Origin: Chthonomonadaceae bacterium
GTDB lineage: Bacteria > Armatimonadota > Chthonomonadetes > Chthonomonadales > Chthonomonadaceae
Assembly (NCBI GenBank): GCA_025054835.1
Contig: JANWZQ010000006.1
Coordinates: 37,060-101,059, forward strand
Direction: 5' to 3'
DNA length: 64,000 nucleotides
The position numbers and the translations under genes are program-made. Below are positions 28,970 to 38,187 of this stretch, one piece after another (the first letter of the stretch is position 1; each line of letters begins with the position of its first letter). The notes beneath the pieces are model-generated. The model made no database searches and had not been told where the DNA came from. It saw only the letters and a list, made by a program, of their open reading frames with translations.

Positions 28970-31132
28970 ATGCTACAGAATGCCTGGTTGATAGTCTGGT
29001 TGCCTCTTCTGGGGTTCTTCTTCCACGCCATTTCCGGCCTGATCTTCAAAGACCGCGCCGCTCAGAAGCGGGTTGTCGCCTACATCGCGCCGGGTGTAGT
29101 TCTGGCGGCATTTCTGGTGACCTGCGCTGTGCTGCCGGAAGTCATGGCACTTCCAGCGCATCGAGCCACAGTTCCCCTGATCCCCGGGCTGGGGACGGAT
29201 GCGCCCTGGATCAAAATGGGGGGATTTCAGGTCAATTTTGCCCTGCTTCTGGATCCGCTGTCGCTGTTGATGGCGTTGATCGTGACCGGGGTAGGCGGCC
29301 TGATCCACGTGTACGCGACCGGCTACATGGCGGAGGACCCGGAGCAACCGCGTTTCTTCACCTATTTTAACCTGTTCATCTTCATGATGCTCCTGCTGGT
29401 CATGGCCGAGAACTTCCTGCTCATGTTTGTCGGTTGGGAAGGCGTCGGCACCTGTTCGTACCTGCTCATCAGTTTCTGGTACACGCAGGTGGAGAACGCA
29501 AAAGCAGGCAACAAGGCCTTTATCGTCAACCGCGTGGGCGATCTCGGCTTCGCGCTGGGCATGATGGCGGTCTGGAGCGTGTTCGGCACTCTCTCCTTCT
29601 TCACAACGGATGGCCGGGGGGTTCTGGACCTTGCGGCTGTGGAAGGAGGCGCGCGCGACGTACTGGGCAATCCAGTGTCGGCCGGCACGCTCACTCTGAT
29701 CTGTATGCTGCTGTTTGTGGGAGCCATGGGAAAGTCCGCGCAGATCCCTCTCTGGGTCTGGTTGCCGGACGCGATGGCAGGCCCGACGCCCGTCTCCGCG
29801 CTCATTCATGCCGCTACCATGGTCACAGCCGGCGTGGTCATGGTGACCCGGTGTTCGTGGCTCTTTGTGCAGGCTCCAGATGCCATGCAGCTGGTAGGGT
29901 GGATCGGTATCGCCACGGCGTTCATGGGCGCGACCATCGGTCTGGTGCAGAACGATATCAAACGCGTGCTGGCGTTCTCGACGGTGTCACAACTGGGATA
30001 CATGTTCCTCGCCTGCGGTGTGGGCAACTTCACTGCCGGAATGTTCCACGTGACCACCCATGCCTTCTTCAAAGCGCTGCTCTTCCTCGGGTCCGGCGCT
30101 GTGATCCATTCAATGCTGGGTGAGCAGGACATGCGCCGGATGGGGGGACTGCGAAAGCTGATCCCGCGCACCTGGTTGATGATGTTCATCGGCACCTATG
30201 CGATTGCCGGTTTCCCCCTCCTCTCCGGTTTCTGGTCGAAAGACGAGATCCTGGAGGCCGCACTGGAGTCCCCCTGGGGGAGTGGCCCGTTGCTCTACGG
30301 GATTGGCCTGCTGACCGCCTTCATGACCGCCTTCTACATGAACCGGCTGATGTGGAAGACCTTCTACACGGAGCCCCGGTTCGTGGATGGGCAACTGGTG
30401 CCACACCACCACAGCAACTTCGACGCGCACGACGGACATGAGGAGCATGCGCATGCTGGTGGGGATGAGCACGGGCACGCGCATGGCTCCGGCAAAGTGC
30501 ACGAGTCTCCACCCTCCATGATGGTACCCCTCTACGTTCTGGCGGTTCTGTCGGTGGGGTTCGGAATAGTGATGGCGCATTTCACCGGCGGGCGTTTCGA
30601 ACACTTCCTGGAGCCCTCTGTGGCGCCGAAGTCGTTGTACGTCAGCGCGTTACGACACGAGGAGGGGCATGCCCCGCTCATACCGCCTGTGGTCGGTTTC
30701 GTTATCTCCTCGGTAGTCGGGATTGCCGGCCTGAGCCTGGCGGCGCTGCTGTATCGGCAGAAGATGCAGACCGGCGCGCTGTTGCCGGAGGCAGAAAAAG
30801 CGCGCAACCCGGTGTATCAGTTCCTCTACAACAAGTGGTGGTGGGACGCGCTCTACGAACGCATCTTCCTGCAGACCGGCGGATGGCTGGCCGACCGGGT
30901 GCTCTGGCGGCTGGTGGATGCCGGGATTGTGGACGGGATCGTGAACGGCGTTGCAGGTGCCGTCGGGTTAATGGCGCGGATTTTCCGGCGCGTTCAGACC
31001 GGCTACGTACGCAATTACGCGCTCGTCATGTTGCTGGGAGTGGTGATCCTGGTGGGCGGTCTGCTCTACCAGTGGAGCAAGGAACCGCCACTCCCGGTGC
31101 GAGAACGACCTTCGGCGGCGGGCGTTCAATAA
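28970..31132 (+). CDS. nuoL: NADH-quinone oxidoreductase subunit L with His-rich loop
   Basis: This 720-residue distal proton-pumping subunit has the antiporter signatures LLMFVGWEGVGTCSYLLISFW and KSAQIPLWVWLPDAMAGPTPVSALIHAATMV. The long C-terminal amphipathic helix and final helix are present. Residues ~477-512 form a hydrophilic loop very rich in His, Asp and Gly (for example DGHEEHAHAGGDEHGHAHG). His-rich loops occur in other bacterial NuoL proteins and may bind metal. Its sequence is otherwise ordinary. Confidence 0.96.
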   Translation: MLQNAWLIVWLPLLGFFFHAISGLIFKDRAAQKRVVAYIAPGVVLAAFLVTCAVLPEVMALPAHRATVPLIPGLGTDAPWIKMGGFQVNFALLLDPLSLLMALIVTGVGGLIHVYATGYMAEDPEQPRFFTYFNLFIFMMLLLVMAENFLLMFVGWEGVGTCSYLLISFWYTQVENAKAGNKAFIVNRVGDLGFALGMMAVWSVFGTLSFFTTDGRGVLDLAAVEGGARDVLGNPVSAGTLTLICMLLFVGAMGKSAQIPLWVWLPDAMAGPTPVSALIHAATMVTAGVVMVTRCSWLFVQAPDAMQLVGWIGIATAFMGATIGLVQNDIKRVLAFSTVSQLGYMFLACGVGNFTAGMFHVTTHAFFKALLFLGSGAVIHSMLGEQDMRRMGGLRKLIPRTWLMMFIGTYAIAGFPLLSGFWSKDEILEAALESPWGSGPLLYGIGLLTAFMTAFYMNRLMWKTFYTEPRFVDGQLVPHHHSNFDAHDGHEEHAHAGGDEHGHAHGSGKVHESPPSMMVPLYVLAVLSVGFGIVMAHFTGGRFEHFLEPSVAPKSLYVSALRHEEGHAPLIPPVVGFVISSVVGIAGLSLAALLYRQKMQTGALLPEAEKARNPVYQFLYNKWWWDALYERIFLQTGGWLADRVLWRLVDAGIVDGIVNGVAGAVGLMARIFRRVQTGYVRNYALVMLLGVVILVGGLLYQWSKEPPLPVRERPSAAGVQ

Positions 31133-31148
31133 GCAAGGATACTCAGAG

Positions 31149-33194
31149 ATGCCTCAGTCTCCGATACCGAACATTCTCTCTCTGCTCACGTTCCTGCCTC
31201 TGGTCGGTGCGATCGTGCTCCTGTTCCTGAAGCGCCCACAGGACCTGCCAGAGTATCATGGCGGTCACGCGGAGCATGACGCGCCGCATGCACCGGAGAA
31301 ACACCCGGCAGACCCGGCCCGAACAACGGTCAATCTGGTGGCCGCGTTCTTCGCCGGTATGACGTTTCTGCTCTCGCTGGTCCTATTCGGCGCGTTTCGC
31401 AGCGACTATGTAGAGTCGCTGACGCGCAACATGCAGTTCCTCGAGACCGCGAACTGGATCCAGGTCGGCAACATCACAATTCAGTACCAGATGGGCGTGG
31501 ACGGGGTGAGCGTGCTCCTGATCGTCCTGACAACGTTCCTGTCGTTGCTATGTGTGCTCTATTCCTTCCACACGCGGCAACGGCTCAAGGAATTCATGGT
31601 CTTCCTGCTGCTGCTGGAGACGGGAATGATCGGCGTGTTCTGCGCGCTCGATCTGGTGCTCTTCTACGTGTTCTGGGAGGCCATGCTGATCCCGATGTAT
31701 TTCCTGATCGGGATCTTCGGGCACGAGCGCCGGATCTACGCCGCGGTCAAGTTCTTCCTGTACACCTTTGCGGGCAGCATCCTGATGCTCGTGGCGATCG
31801 TCTGGATCTATCAGGTGGCAGGCACCTTCGACGTGCTCTCCCTGTCCAACCCGCAGACGCCCGAGGGGAAGAAGCTTGCCGAGTACGGATTACGCCACCC
31901 GCAGGCCATGCTCTGGCTGTTCGCCGCGTTCTCGCTGGCATTCATGATCAAGGTGCCCATGTTCCCGTTCCACACATGGCTACCGGATGCGCACGTGGAA
32001 GCGCCCACCGCAGGAAGTGTGATCCTTGCCGGCGTTCTGCTCAAAATGGGCACCTACGGTTTCGTGCGCTTCTGCCTGCCCATGTTCCCGAAGCAGGCCG
32101 AAGAGACAGCCTGGATCTTCATCACACTGGCCATCATCGGGATCGTGTACGGCTCCATTGTGGCCGCGGTACAACCGGACGCCAAGAAGCTGGTCGCCTA
32201 CTCCTCGGTAGCCCATCTGGGATTCGTGGTTCTGGGCATCTTCAGCTTCACACAGGTGGGCCTGATGGGCGCGCTCATCCAGAACATCAACCACGGGATC
32301 TCCACGCCGATGCTGTTCTTCATCGTTGGCATGCTCTACGAGCGCCGGCACACACGTATGATCTCGGAATTCGGCGGCCTGAAACTGGTAGTTCCGATGA
32401 TGAGTACCATGTTGCTTATCGCCGTGCTGTCGAGTATCGCCGTGCCCTTCTTCAACGGATTCGTCGGAGAGTTCCCGATCCTGGTGGGCAGCTGGATCTC
32501 ACGCAAAACCTACGATATCGGCGGGTATGGCACTACTGCGCTGGCAGCGACCGGAATGATCCTGTCGGCTGTCTACATGCTCTGGTGGTTCCAGCGCCTG
32601 ATGCTTGGCCCGATCTCCAGACCCGAGAACCGTCACCTGCCGGATCTGTCACGGATCGAGTGGACTGTGCTGGCGCCGCTGGCTGGCCTGGTCTTCTGGA
32701 TCGGGCTGGGCAGTCACTTCTGGACGCAGCGCATGGACGTGGCCGTTGAGATGATCCTGCCCCAGCACATGGAGGCCGTGAACCCGGACCTCCCGATCCA
32801 GCAGGTGCTGGACCAGCAGCGGATCGAGACCCTGAAGCGTCGTGGTGTTGTGCCCATGGAGCTGGGAACAGAGAGCACTCGGAGGGTACCACCTGTGCAG
32901 GCTCCGGGAGCCAGTACACCGGTCGTACCGCCCGGTCCCATGGGAGGCAGTGTACCGCCATCACCTCCGTTCCCGGGAGTGCCGCCGCCTGCCGGGGCCG
33001 GACAGGCAACCCCGCCTGCCCCTGGCGTTCCCGGGGGGGCGGAGCCCGACAACGGTGCTCCTCCTGCGGGGCCACCATCAGAGCTGCCACCCGGATCGTT
33101 CCGTGGAGCGCCGGGCAGTGGCGCAGCGCCCTCCGGGCCCGATACCCCGGTAAGCGGTCCATCTTCGGGTAACACTGCAGAGGAGAACCGGTAA
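31149..33194 (+). CDS. nuoM: NADH-quinone oxidoreductase subunit M with long proline-rich tail
   Basis: This 681-residue subunit is much longer than the usual ~500. The antiporter core is normal, with FYVFWEAMLIPMYFLIGIFG and KVPMFPFHTWLPDAHVEAPTAGSVILAG. An N-terminal loop (residues ~33-60) is His-rich. From about residue 575 the protein ends in roughly 100 residues dominated by Pro, Gly, Ala and Ser with no helix (runs such as VPPSPPFPGVPPPAG). This tail resembles an extended linker and has no known complex I role. There is no frameshift: nuoN starts 2 bases after the stop. Confidence 0.95.
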   Translation: MPQSPIPNILSLLTFLPLVGAIVLLFLKRPQDLPEYHGGHAEHDAPHAPEKHPADPARTTVNLVAAFFAGMTFLLSLVLFGAFRSDYVESLTRNMQFLETANWIQVGNITIQYQMGVDGVSVLLIVLTTFLSLLCVLYSFHTRQRLKEFMVFLLLLETGMIGVFCALDLVLFYVFWEAMLIPMYFLIGIFGHERRIYAAVKFFLYTFAGSILMLVAIVWIYQVAGTFDVLSLSNPQTPEGKKLAEYGLRHPQAMLWLFAAFSLAFMIKVPMFPFHTWLPDAHVEAPTAGSVILAGVLLKMGTYGFVRFCLPMFPKQAEETAWIFITLAIIGIVYGSIVAAVQPDAKKLVAYSSVAHLGFVVLGIFSFTQVGLMGALIQNINHGISTPMLFFIVGMLYERRHTRMISEFGGLKLVVPMMSTMLLIAVLSSIAVPFFNGFVGEFPILVGSWISRKTYDIGGYGTTALAATGMILSAVYMLWWFQRLMLGPISRPENRHLPDLSRIEWTVLAPLAGLVFWIGLGSHFWTQRMDVAVEMILPQHMEAVNPDLPIQQVLDQQRIETLKRRGVVPMELGTESTRRVPPVQAPGASTPVVPPGPMGGSVPPSPPFPGVPPPAGAGQATPPAPGVPGGAEPDNGAPPAGPPSELPPGSFRGAPGSGAAPSGPDTPVSGPSSGNTAEENR

Positions 33195-33196
33195 TC

Positions 33197-34711
33197 ATGA
33201 ACTATGCGGCCAATCTCATGTCCATCATGCCGGTGCTGATCGTTCTGGCGACCGGAATGATCGTTCTGCTGGGAGACGCCTGTTCGGCGCAGTGGCGAGC
33301 CCGCAGGTGGTACACATGGGGGTTCAGCCTGTTCGGCGTTCTGATGGCGCTGGTGCAGGCAGGCAACCAGTTGCAGACGCAGATGGCAACCACGTTCAGC
33401 GAAACCGCCTTTGCCGGTTCCATCGTGACAGACTCGTTCACGCTCACCTGCTACGTGATCCTGCTGATCACGGCGCTCCTGGCAATCCTGCTGGCGATGA
33501 CCTATCTGGAGAACCGGAACCTGAACCTGGGGGAGTATTACGCGCTGGTACTCTTCTCCACAGCGGGTGGCATGCTGATGGCCTGCTCCAATGATCTGAT
33601 CGTGCTGTTCGTCTCTGTGGAGATCCTGTCGGTTGCGCTGTACGTGCTGTCCGGGTTCGCGCGCACCGAAGAGAAGAGCGAGGAAGCTGCGCTCAAGTAC
33701 TTCCTGCTCGGTGCGTTTGCCTCCGGGTTTCTGCTCTACGGCATCGCGCTGGTCTATGGTGGCTCGGCAACAGCCAATCACGCCGGCACAACCAATCTGG
33801 CGGACCTGAACCTGTACCTGATCAACGACGGCCGTCCGTCGGTCCTGCTGATGTGCGGGATTGCGCTGCTCTTCGTGGGACTGGCGTTCAAGGCCGCACT
33901 GGTTCCGTTCCACATGTGGACTCCCGACGTGTACGAAGGTGCGCCCACTTCGGTAACCGCCTATATGGCGGCAGGCGCAAAGATCGGGGCGTTTGCGGCG
34001 TTGATGCGTGTATGTAGCGCGCTGGCGCCCATCGGGGAGTACTGGCTGCCTGCTGTGCAGACACTGGCCGTGCTCACCATGTTTGGCGGCAATATCCTGG
34101 CGGTCGTTCAGGACAACGTCAAGCGCATGCTGGCCTACTCATCCATCGCACATGCCGGATACCTGCTGGTCGCGGTCTCCGCAGCCAGCGTGCGCAACGA
34201 GCAGGCGCACAACGCCGCCATGGGCGCAATGGCGTTCTACCTGATGGCCTACGCTGTGATGACCATGGGCGCGTTCGGCGTGCTGATCTACCTGTCCCGG
34301 AAGGGGCGTGACCTGCAAACGATCGAGGACCTGCGCGGACTGGCGCGCACCGATACGTTTGCCGCCTACGCCATGCTCGTGTTCATGCTCTCGCTGGGAG
34401 GCATCCCGCCGACCATGGGCTTCATGGGCAAGTGGTTCATCTTCAGCGCGACCCTGCAGGCCGGTCAGGTCTGGCTGGCGATCGTCATGGCTCTGGCCAG
34501 CATCATCTCCATCTACTACTATCTCAAAATCGTCTGGATGATGTGCTTCCAGGAGCCGGAGAGGCCCGAAGTGGTCGAACATGCAGTCGCCTCGGGTGGA
34601 GTACGCGCTACGATTGTGCTGAGCCTCGCAACCATGCTCGTGTTCGGGATCCTTCCGGGCGCGCTGGGGATCCTGCTCAACGCCGCAGAGACGACCGTGT
34701 TCCGCCCCTGA
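33197..34711 (+). CDS. nuoN: NADH-quinone oxidoreductase subunit N
   Basis: This 504-residue proton-pumping subunit has the core LALYVLSGFARTEEKSEEAALKYFLLGAFASGFLLYG and FKAALVPFHMWTPDVYEGAPTSVTAYMA, both diagnostic of NuoN. It is the last gene of the operon. A strong intrinsic terminator follows 30 bases after the stop. Confidence 0.96.
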   Translation: MNYAANLMSIMPVLIVLATGMIVLLGDACSAQWRARRWYTWGFSLFGVLMALVQAGNQLQTQMATTFSETAFAGSIVTDSFTLTCYVILLITALLAILLAMTYLENRNLNLGEYYALVLFSTAGGMLMACSNDLIVLFVSVEILSVALYVLSGFARTEEKSEEAALKYFLLGAFASGFLLYGIALVYGGSATANHAGTTNLADLNLYLINDGRPSVLLMCGIALLFVGLAFKAALVPFHMWTPDVYEGAPTSVTAYMAAGAKIGAFAALMRVCSALAPIGEYWLPAVQTLAVLTMFGGNILAVVQDNVKRMLAYSSIAHAGYLLVAVSAASVRNEQAHNAAMGAMAFYLMAYAVMTMGAFGVLIYLSRKGRDLQTIEDLRGLARTDTFAAYAMLVFMLSLGGIPPTMGFMGKWFIFSATLQAGQVWLAIVMALASIISIYYYLKIVWMMCFQEPERPEVVEHAVASGGVRATIVLSLATMLVFGILPGALGILLNAAETTVFRP

Positions 34712-34741
34712 GCGCGGGCGATGATCCGTACATGTCCCTGT

Positions 34742-34774
34742 CCCTGTCTCCTGCGAGACAGGGAAAATTTTATT
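34742..34774 (+). terminator. Intrinsic terminator of the nuo operon
   Basis: CCCTGTCTC (34742-34750) and GAGACAGGG (34755-34763) form a perfect 9-base stem with a CTGC loop. It is followed by AAAATTTTATT. Confidence 0.85.
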
Positions 34775-34799
34775 CGCGGATGAAAAGAGACGTGCTGGT

Positions 34800-35237
34800 A
34801 TGGCAGAAATGCGTGACATATCCGGTGACCCATCGGGAAAGGGAGCTCAGGCGTTGAGGGACGATCCGCTGGATGAGCGCCTGCCGGAGAGAGCAGAGAG
34901 CGAGGCCGCACCGTTCGAAAAATCCAGTGCCCGGGGCGATTGGGGAGGACGGATTATCGGAATGCTGGTGTTTCTACTCGGTATCGGTCTGCTGATCGTT
35001 GTCTTCCAGCAAGCAAATGCGTTGTTCTCACGCTCGCCAGACGCGGCACTCGGCCTGAAATTCACCGGCAATCCGAAGACGGATCCGACGCTGGCCCAGG
35101 TGGCCACGCGATTCGGCTACCTGCTGCTACAAACAGGCTATCTGGTCATCATGAGCGTGGCCGGAGCAGTGGTCGCTCAGAAGGGAATCAATCTCTACTT
35201 CAGTGCATGGCGCGGGGCCTCCGGGCGGCAAAGGTAG
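34800..35237 (+). CDS. Small two-helix membrane protein of unknown function
   Basis: About 145 residues. A hydrophilic charged N-terminus of ~50 residues is followed by helix one (IIGMLVFLLGIGLLIVVF), a loop of about 40 residues and helix two (YLLLQTGYLVIMSVAGAVVA). I do not recognise a family. It lies after the nuo terminator and its ribosome site is weak, so it is transcribed separately or by read-through. The two-helix design with a charged leader could suit a small complex subunit, but that is speculation. Confidence 0.6.
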   Translation: MAEMRDISGDPSGKGAQALRDDPLDERLPERAESEAAPFEKSSARGDWGGRIIGMLVFLLGIGLLIVVFQQANALFSRSPDAALGLKFTGNPKTDPTLAQVATRFGYLLLQTGYLVIMSVAGAVVAQKGINLYFSAWRGASGRQR

Positions 35238-35340
35238 CCGCCCGGGTTAGCTCCTGTCTCGCATGAGAGGCGTAAAGGTTGGGACAGGCAGAGGAGCGCT
35301 CTGTGGCTATCATGCTCCCGGGAGCGCTTCTGCCGCGTGA

Positions 35341-36717
35341 TCATCGCTGAGCCGTGGTTTCCGAGAGGAAAACAACCTGCCGTATCTGCAGGCTGCGACT
35401 GATGATCCGGCCATTCTCAGCCACAACGACCCGTCGTGCCGCAGGAACCCAGTGACTGCCCTGACGCACATAACGGTCTGAGTAGCTCTCCGTTTTCTGC
35501 AACGCGCCGGTGCGTGCGTGGAAGTAGTGAACCACAAAGTGGCGGGGCAGATAGCGCCCATCCTCGGTGTCGTCTGTCTCCAGTACCGTGATGGTGAAGC
35601 GCGTATCCCCCATGGTGCGGGTGACCTCGACGACCGTGCGGTTCTGCACGCGGTACATCGAGTGCATTGGATCGTTCAGGCGCACCTGTCTTCCCAGAGG
35701 GTTGTCAGCGGGGTCAGCAGTGAAAGTGATTGGAAAGCTACCGTCTCCTCTGGCAAAGTCGCCACCACGTCGGTGCCCCAGCACATTGTTCAGCTGTCCC
35801 AGAGCCCAGCTCCACGAACGCAACGCCTCTTCCGGCACGTCTAGGCGCACTCCCTGTCCCGGCGTGTAAGTAAACGTGGCCGTGCTCTCGCGCCCCTGAT
35901 CGTTGTACACCACTTCGCCCCGCAGCCCCGGGAAGTCCTGCGGGAACGTCCACCGGCGGTCATGCGCGGCCTTGAGCAGATTCCATGCCGCAGGATCCGC
36001 CGAGAGCCCGGTCTCTGACGGTGTGCCGGCGCTGCTCACGTGAAAAGTAAGCGTGGTGTAGTGGCGCACCAGCGCGAACCTGCGCCCCTCGTGTTCCCCG
36101 GAACGCGCCTCTTCCACCTGAGCGCGCAGAGCATACAGCCCGTTGCCAGCCATCTTGAATGTGGCTTTCCCGGCATCATCTGTGCGCAGAGCAAGCAGGT
36201 TCGCATTGCCGGGGCGCTGCACCACAATCTCGGCGTTGCGTGCGGGCTTACCCTGATGCCTGACCTGGACCTGGAACGCCTCTTTCTCTCGTCGTACAAA
36301 GGCCTCCACGGGCAGGCGTACCTCCCGGGTTGCTGCGCTCGCGTCGATTGCTGCCTTGGCGTAATACTCCAGCAGAAAGATGCCCCGACCCTGCGCGCTA
36401 CGATCCATAACCCCCCAGGTCTGGTGCGTGGCGGCTACCTGTGTGCCTTCTGGCACTCTGGTCTCCAGCGCACCCTCTGCGGGTTCTGGAGTGAGGAACT
36501 GCCCCTGTGCAGTCCATGTTCGGGCAGGCTTCAATCGGGCCAGCAACGATGGCGATGTGGCCTCACCGGCCTGCTCCGAGAAACGGATCCGGAGCACAGA
36601 AGTGGAACCGGGCGTGAGCTCCGCCCAGAGAAAGTGCGCCCTTGCGGGTAGAGCGCTTCCAAGGATCCCGAGCGTTATCGCGATCCTGAGCGCGTTCTGT
36701 AGTCGTTTCGGATGCAT
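35341..36717 (-). CDS. Exported protein with DUF4198-like and DUF3386-like domains
   Basis: About 458 residues with a signal peptide (IAITLGILGSALPARA, then AHFLWAEL). The His at the mature N-terminus and the following beta-rich region to about residue 230 resemble DUF4198/CbtC-type periplasmic proteins linked to metal uptake. From about residue 245 (LLKAAHDRRWTFPQDFPGLRGEVVY) it resembles DUF3386, best known from cyanobacteria. I rate the two domain calls as moderate. AGGAG precedes the ATG. It is the last of seven minus-strand genes starting at 41119, though a 74-base gap separates it from the others. Confidence 0.6.
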   Translation of the reverse strand: MHPKRLQNALRIAITLGILGSALPARAHFLWAELTPGSTSVLRIRFSEQAGEATSPSLLARLKPARTWTAQGQFLTPEPAEGALETRVPEGTQVAATHQTWGVMDRSAQGRGIFLLEYYAKAAIDASAATREVRLPVEAFVRREKEAFQVQVRHQGKPARNAEIVVQRPGNANLLALRTDDAGKATFKMAGNGLYALRAQVEEARSGEHEGRRFALVRHYTTLTFHVSSAGTPSETGLSADPAAWNLLKAAHDRRWTFPQDFPGLRGEVVYNDQGRESTATFTYTPGQGVRLDVPEEALRSWSWALGQLNNVLGHRRGGDFARGDGSFPITFTADPADNPLGRQVRLNDPMHSMYRVQNRTVVEVTRTMGDTRFTITVLETDDTEDGRYLPRHFVVHYFHARTGALQKTESYSDRYVRQGSHWVPAARRVVVAENGRIISRSLQIRQVVFLSETTAQR

Positions 36718-36791
36718 GATCCCTTCTCCTGATGTTGCGAGTAACAGCTTTCTATCTATCTGTGGCTTCGCGTTGCAATGCGAGCAGGACC

Positions 36792-37151
36792 CTAGTTGCG
36801 GGCGTATCCCGGCAACGGGCGCCGGTACTCCGATGGAGCCTGACAGTATGCCCGTACCCGGGACAGGTGGTGCATGGCATCCTCATACATGCCAAGCAAA
36901 AAGAACACACCCGACAGCCCCAGATGGGCTTCCAGAGCATACTCCGCAATGTCTGTTAGCAGGTTAAGCTCCTCGATCGCATCCAGCGGCCTGCCGATCA
37001 GAGCGTAGAGCCTGGCGCGGTATAGCCGTGCAGGATGATGCTGCGGCTGGGCTTGCAGAATAGTTTCGAACAGAGCGATTGCCTCGTGCATTCGTCCTTC
37101 CTGAGCCGCGAGCACAGCGCGACAGAAGGTGCAGGGAGATGGAGCAGACAT
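36792..37151 (-). CDS. Small TPR protein
   Basis: About 119 residues, mostly two or three TPR units (AVLAAQEGRMHEAIALFETILQAQPQHHPARLYRARLYALIGRPLDAIEEL). The start includes a CxxC pair (PCTFC) that might bind metal. I chose ATG 37151 because GGAGG lies 8 bases upstream; a GTG at 37205 overlapping the previous stop has no ribosome site. It probably binds a partner from the same locus, in the cytoplasm, as there is no signal peptide. Confidence 0.65.
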   Translation of the reverse strand: MSAPSPCTFCRAVLAAQEGRMHEAIALFETILQAQPQHHPARLYRARLYALIGRPLDAIEELNLLTDIAEYALEAHLGLSGVFFLLGMYEDAMHHLSRVRAYCQAPSEYRRPLPGYARN

Positions 37152-37201
37152 TCTGATGCCTCCAGAGGTCCCCGGGCACTTTCCGGCCAAGAGACCTGTG
37201 T

Positions 37202-37384
37202 TCACGGATTGGTCGAGGAGGATCCCTCTACTCGATGGTCCGGCGCATCCTCCATACGCGCTTCAGCTCCCGGAGGAACCGCCGGCAGAGATGAGGGGCG
37301 CCGGTGATGGTACCAGAGCCAGAGCGCAAGCAGCAGAACGCTCATCACGCCACCGAGCCAGAGGTACCGTTGCCATCGTCTCAC
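37202..37384 (-). CDS. Sixty-residue single-helix membrane protein
   Basis: One helix ([19 protein letters not shown], residues 7-25) with an Arg-rich N-terminus and a polar Pro-rich C-terminus. The GTG start overlaps the stop of the upstream DUF1559 gene as GTGA, so translation is coupled. The family is unknown. The tight coupling argues that it is a real gene and an accessory of the prepilin-like protein. Confidence 0.55.
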   Translation of the reverse strand: MRRWQRYLWLGGVMSVLLLALWLWYHHRRPSSLPAVPPGAEARMEDAPDHRVEGSSSTNP

Positions 37385-38175
37385 TTCTCAGCCCTCCAGA
37401 GCGGCTCCGTATTGAGCGCCGGGATCGTCATTGCCCTCACATGCCCGTCCACAAACGCTGTGGAGGCTACCTGATTGAAATGGCGTGGCCAGCAGTGGCC
37501 ATAGCTCAGGCCGTCCAGCGGAGGAGCACCCGCCCACTGCTTCGGCGGATAGACGCGATAGTAGCCAGTGGCAGGAGTATTCGGGGGGCGCGGTCGCCGT
37601 GGGGGAGACCACCAGATACTCTCCACCAGCAATAACGTCTCCGCGGGCGCAGTGACCCGGGCCAGAGGGATCGGAGCGAACTCCGGGTGGTCCGGAAGGA
37701 ACGGATCTTCCCCCGGCGAGAGGTAGTGCGCGTTGTAGCCCCAGGAGGGAACAAGGCCGAAATGGTACCCGAACAACGGGTTCCTCTGGTCCCGAAGTCC
37801 GGGCGCCGCGCGGTCCGAAGGGCAGAAAAAGAGCCCGAAAGAGCGTGCGTAAGGCACAACCAGCCAGGGCCAGCGGAACAGGCCGAAATTGTCCGGCGTC
37901 GTCCGACCTGCCGGACCGGTGTAGAACAGTTGCGGAAAGCCCTCGTCATAGTCCTGCAAGTACATCTGAAAGGCCAGTGCAACCTGACGCAGGTTGGAAG
38001 TACAGGTCGCGTGCCGCGCCCGCTCCCGGGCCTGCGCCAGCACCGGAAAAAGAATGGCCGCCAGGATCGCGATGAGCGCGATCACCACGAGGAGCTCAAT
38101 CAGAGTGAAACCTCTCTGGCGGCCACGAAGACTGGCAACAACGTTCATCTCACGCCATCCATGGAGCGATCCCAT
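37381..38175 (-). CDS. DUF1559-type prepilin-like protein (second copy)
   Basis: About 264 residues. A short basic leader ends at RQRG, followed by [20 protein letters not shown], a class III prepilin cleavage site and helix. The motif [22 protein letters not shown] and a C-terminal H-x-G-type ending ([10 protein letters not shown]) are typical of DUF1559. Such proteins are processed by PilD-like peptidases and assemble as pseudopilins or surface filaments. ATG 38175 has GAGG 10 bases upstream; ATG 38148 would also give a normal leader. It shares its fold with the copy at 40331. Confidence 0.85.
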   Translation of the reverse strand: MGSLHGWREMNVVASLRGRQRGFTLIELLVVIALIAILAAILFPVLAQARERARHATCTSNLRQVALAFQMYLQDYDEGFPQLFYTGPAGRTTPDNFGLFRWPWLVVPYARSFGLFFCPSDRAAPGLRDQRNPLFGYHFGLVPSWGYNAHYLSPGEDPFLPDHPEFAPIPLARVTAPAETLLLVESIWWSPPRRPRPPNTPATGYYRVYPPKQWAGAPPLDGLSYGHCWPRHFNQVASTAFVDGHVRAMTIPALNTEPLWRAEK

Positions 38176-38187
38176 CGTGCAGGTGCC

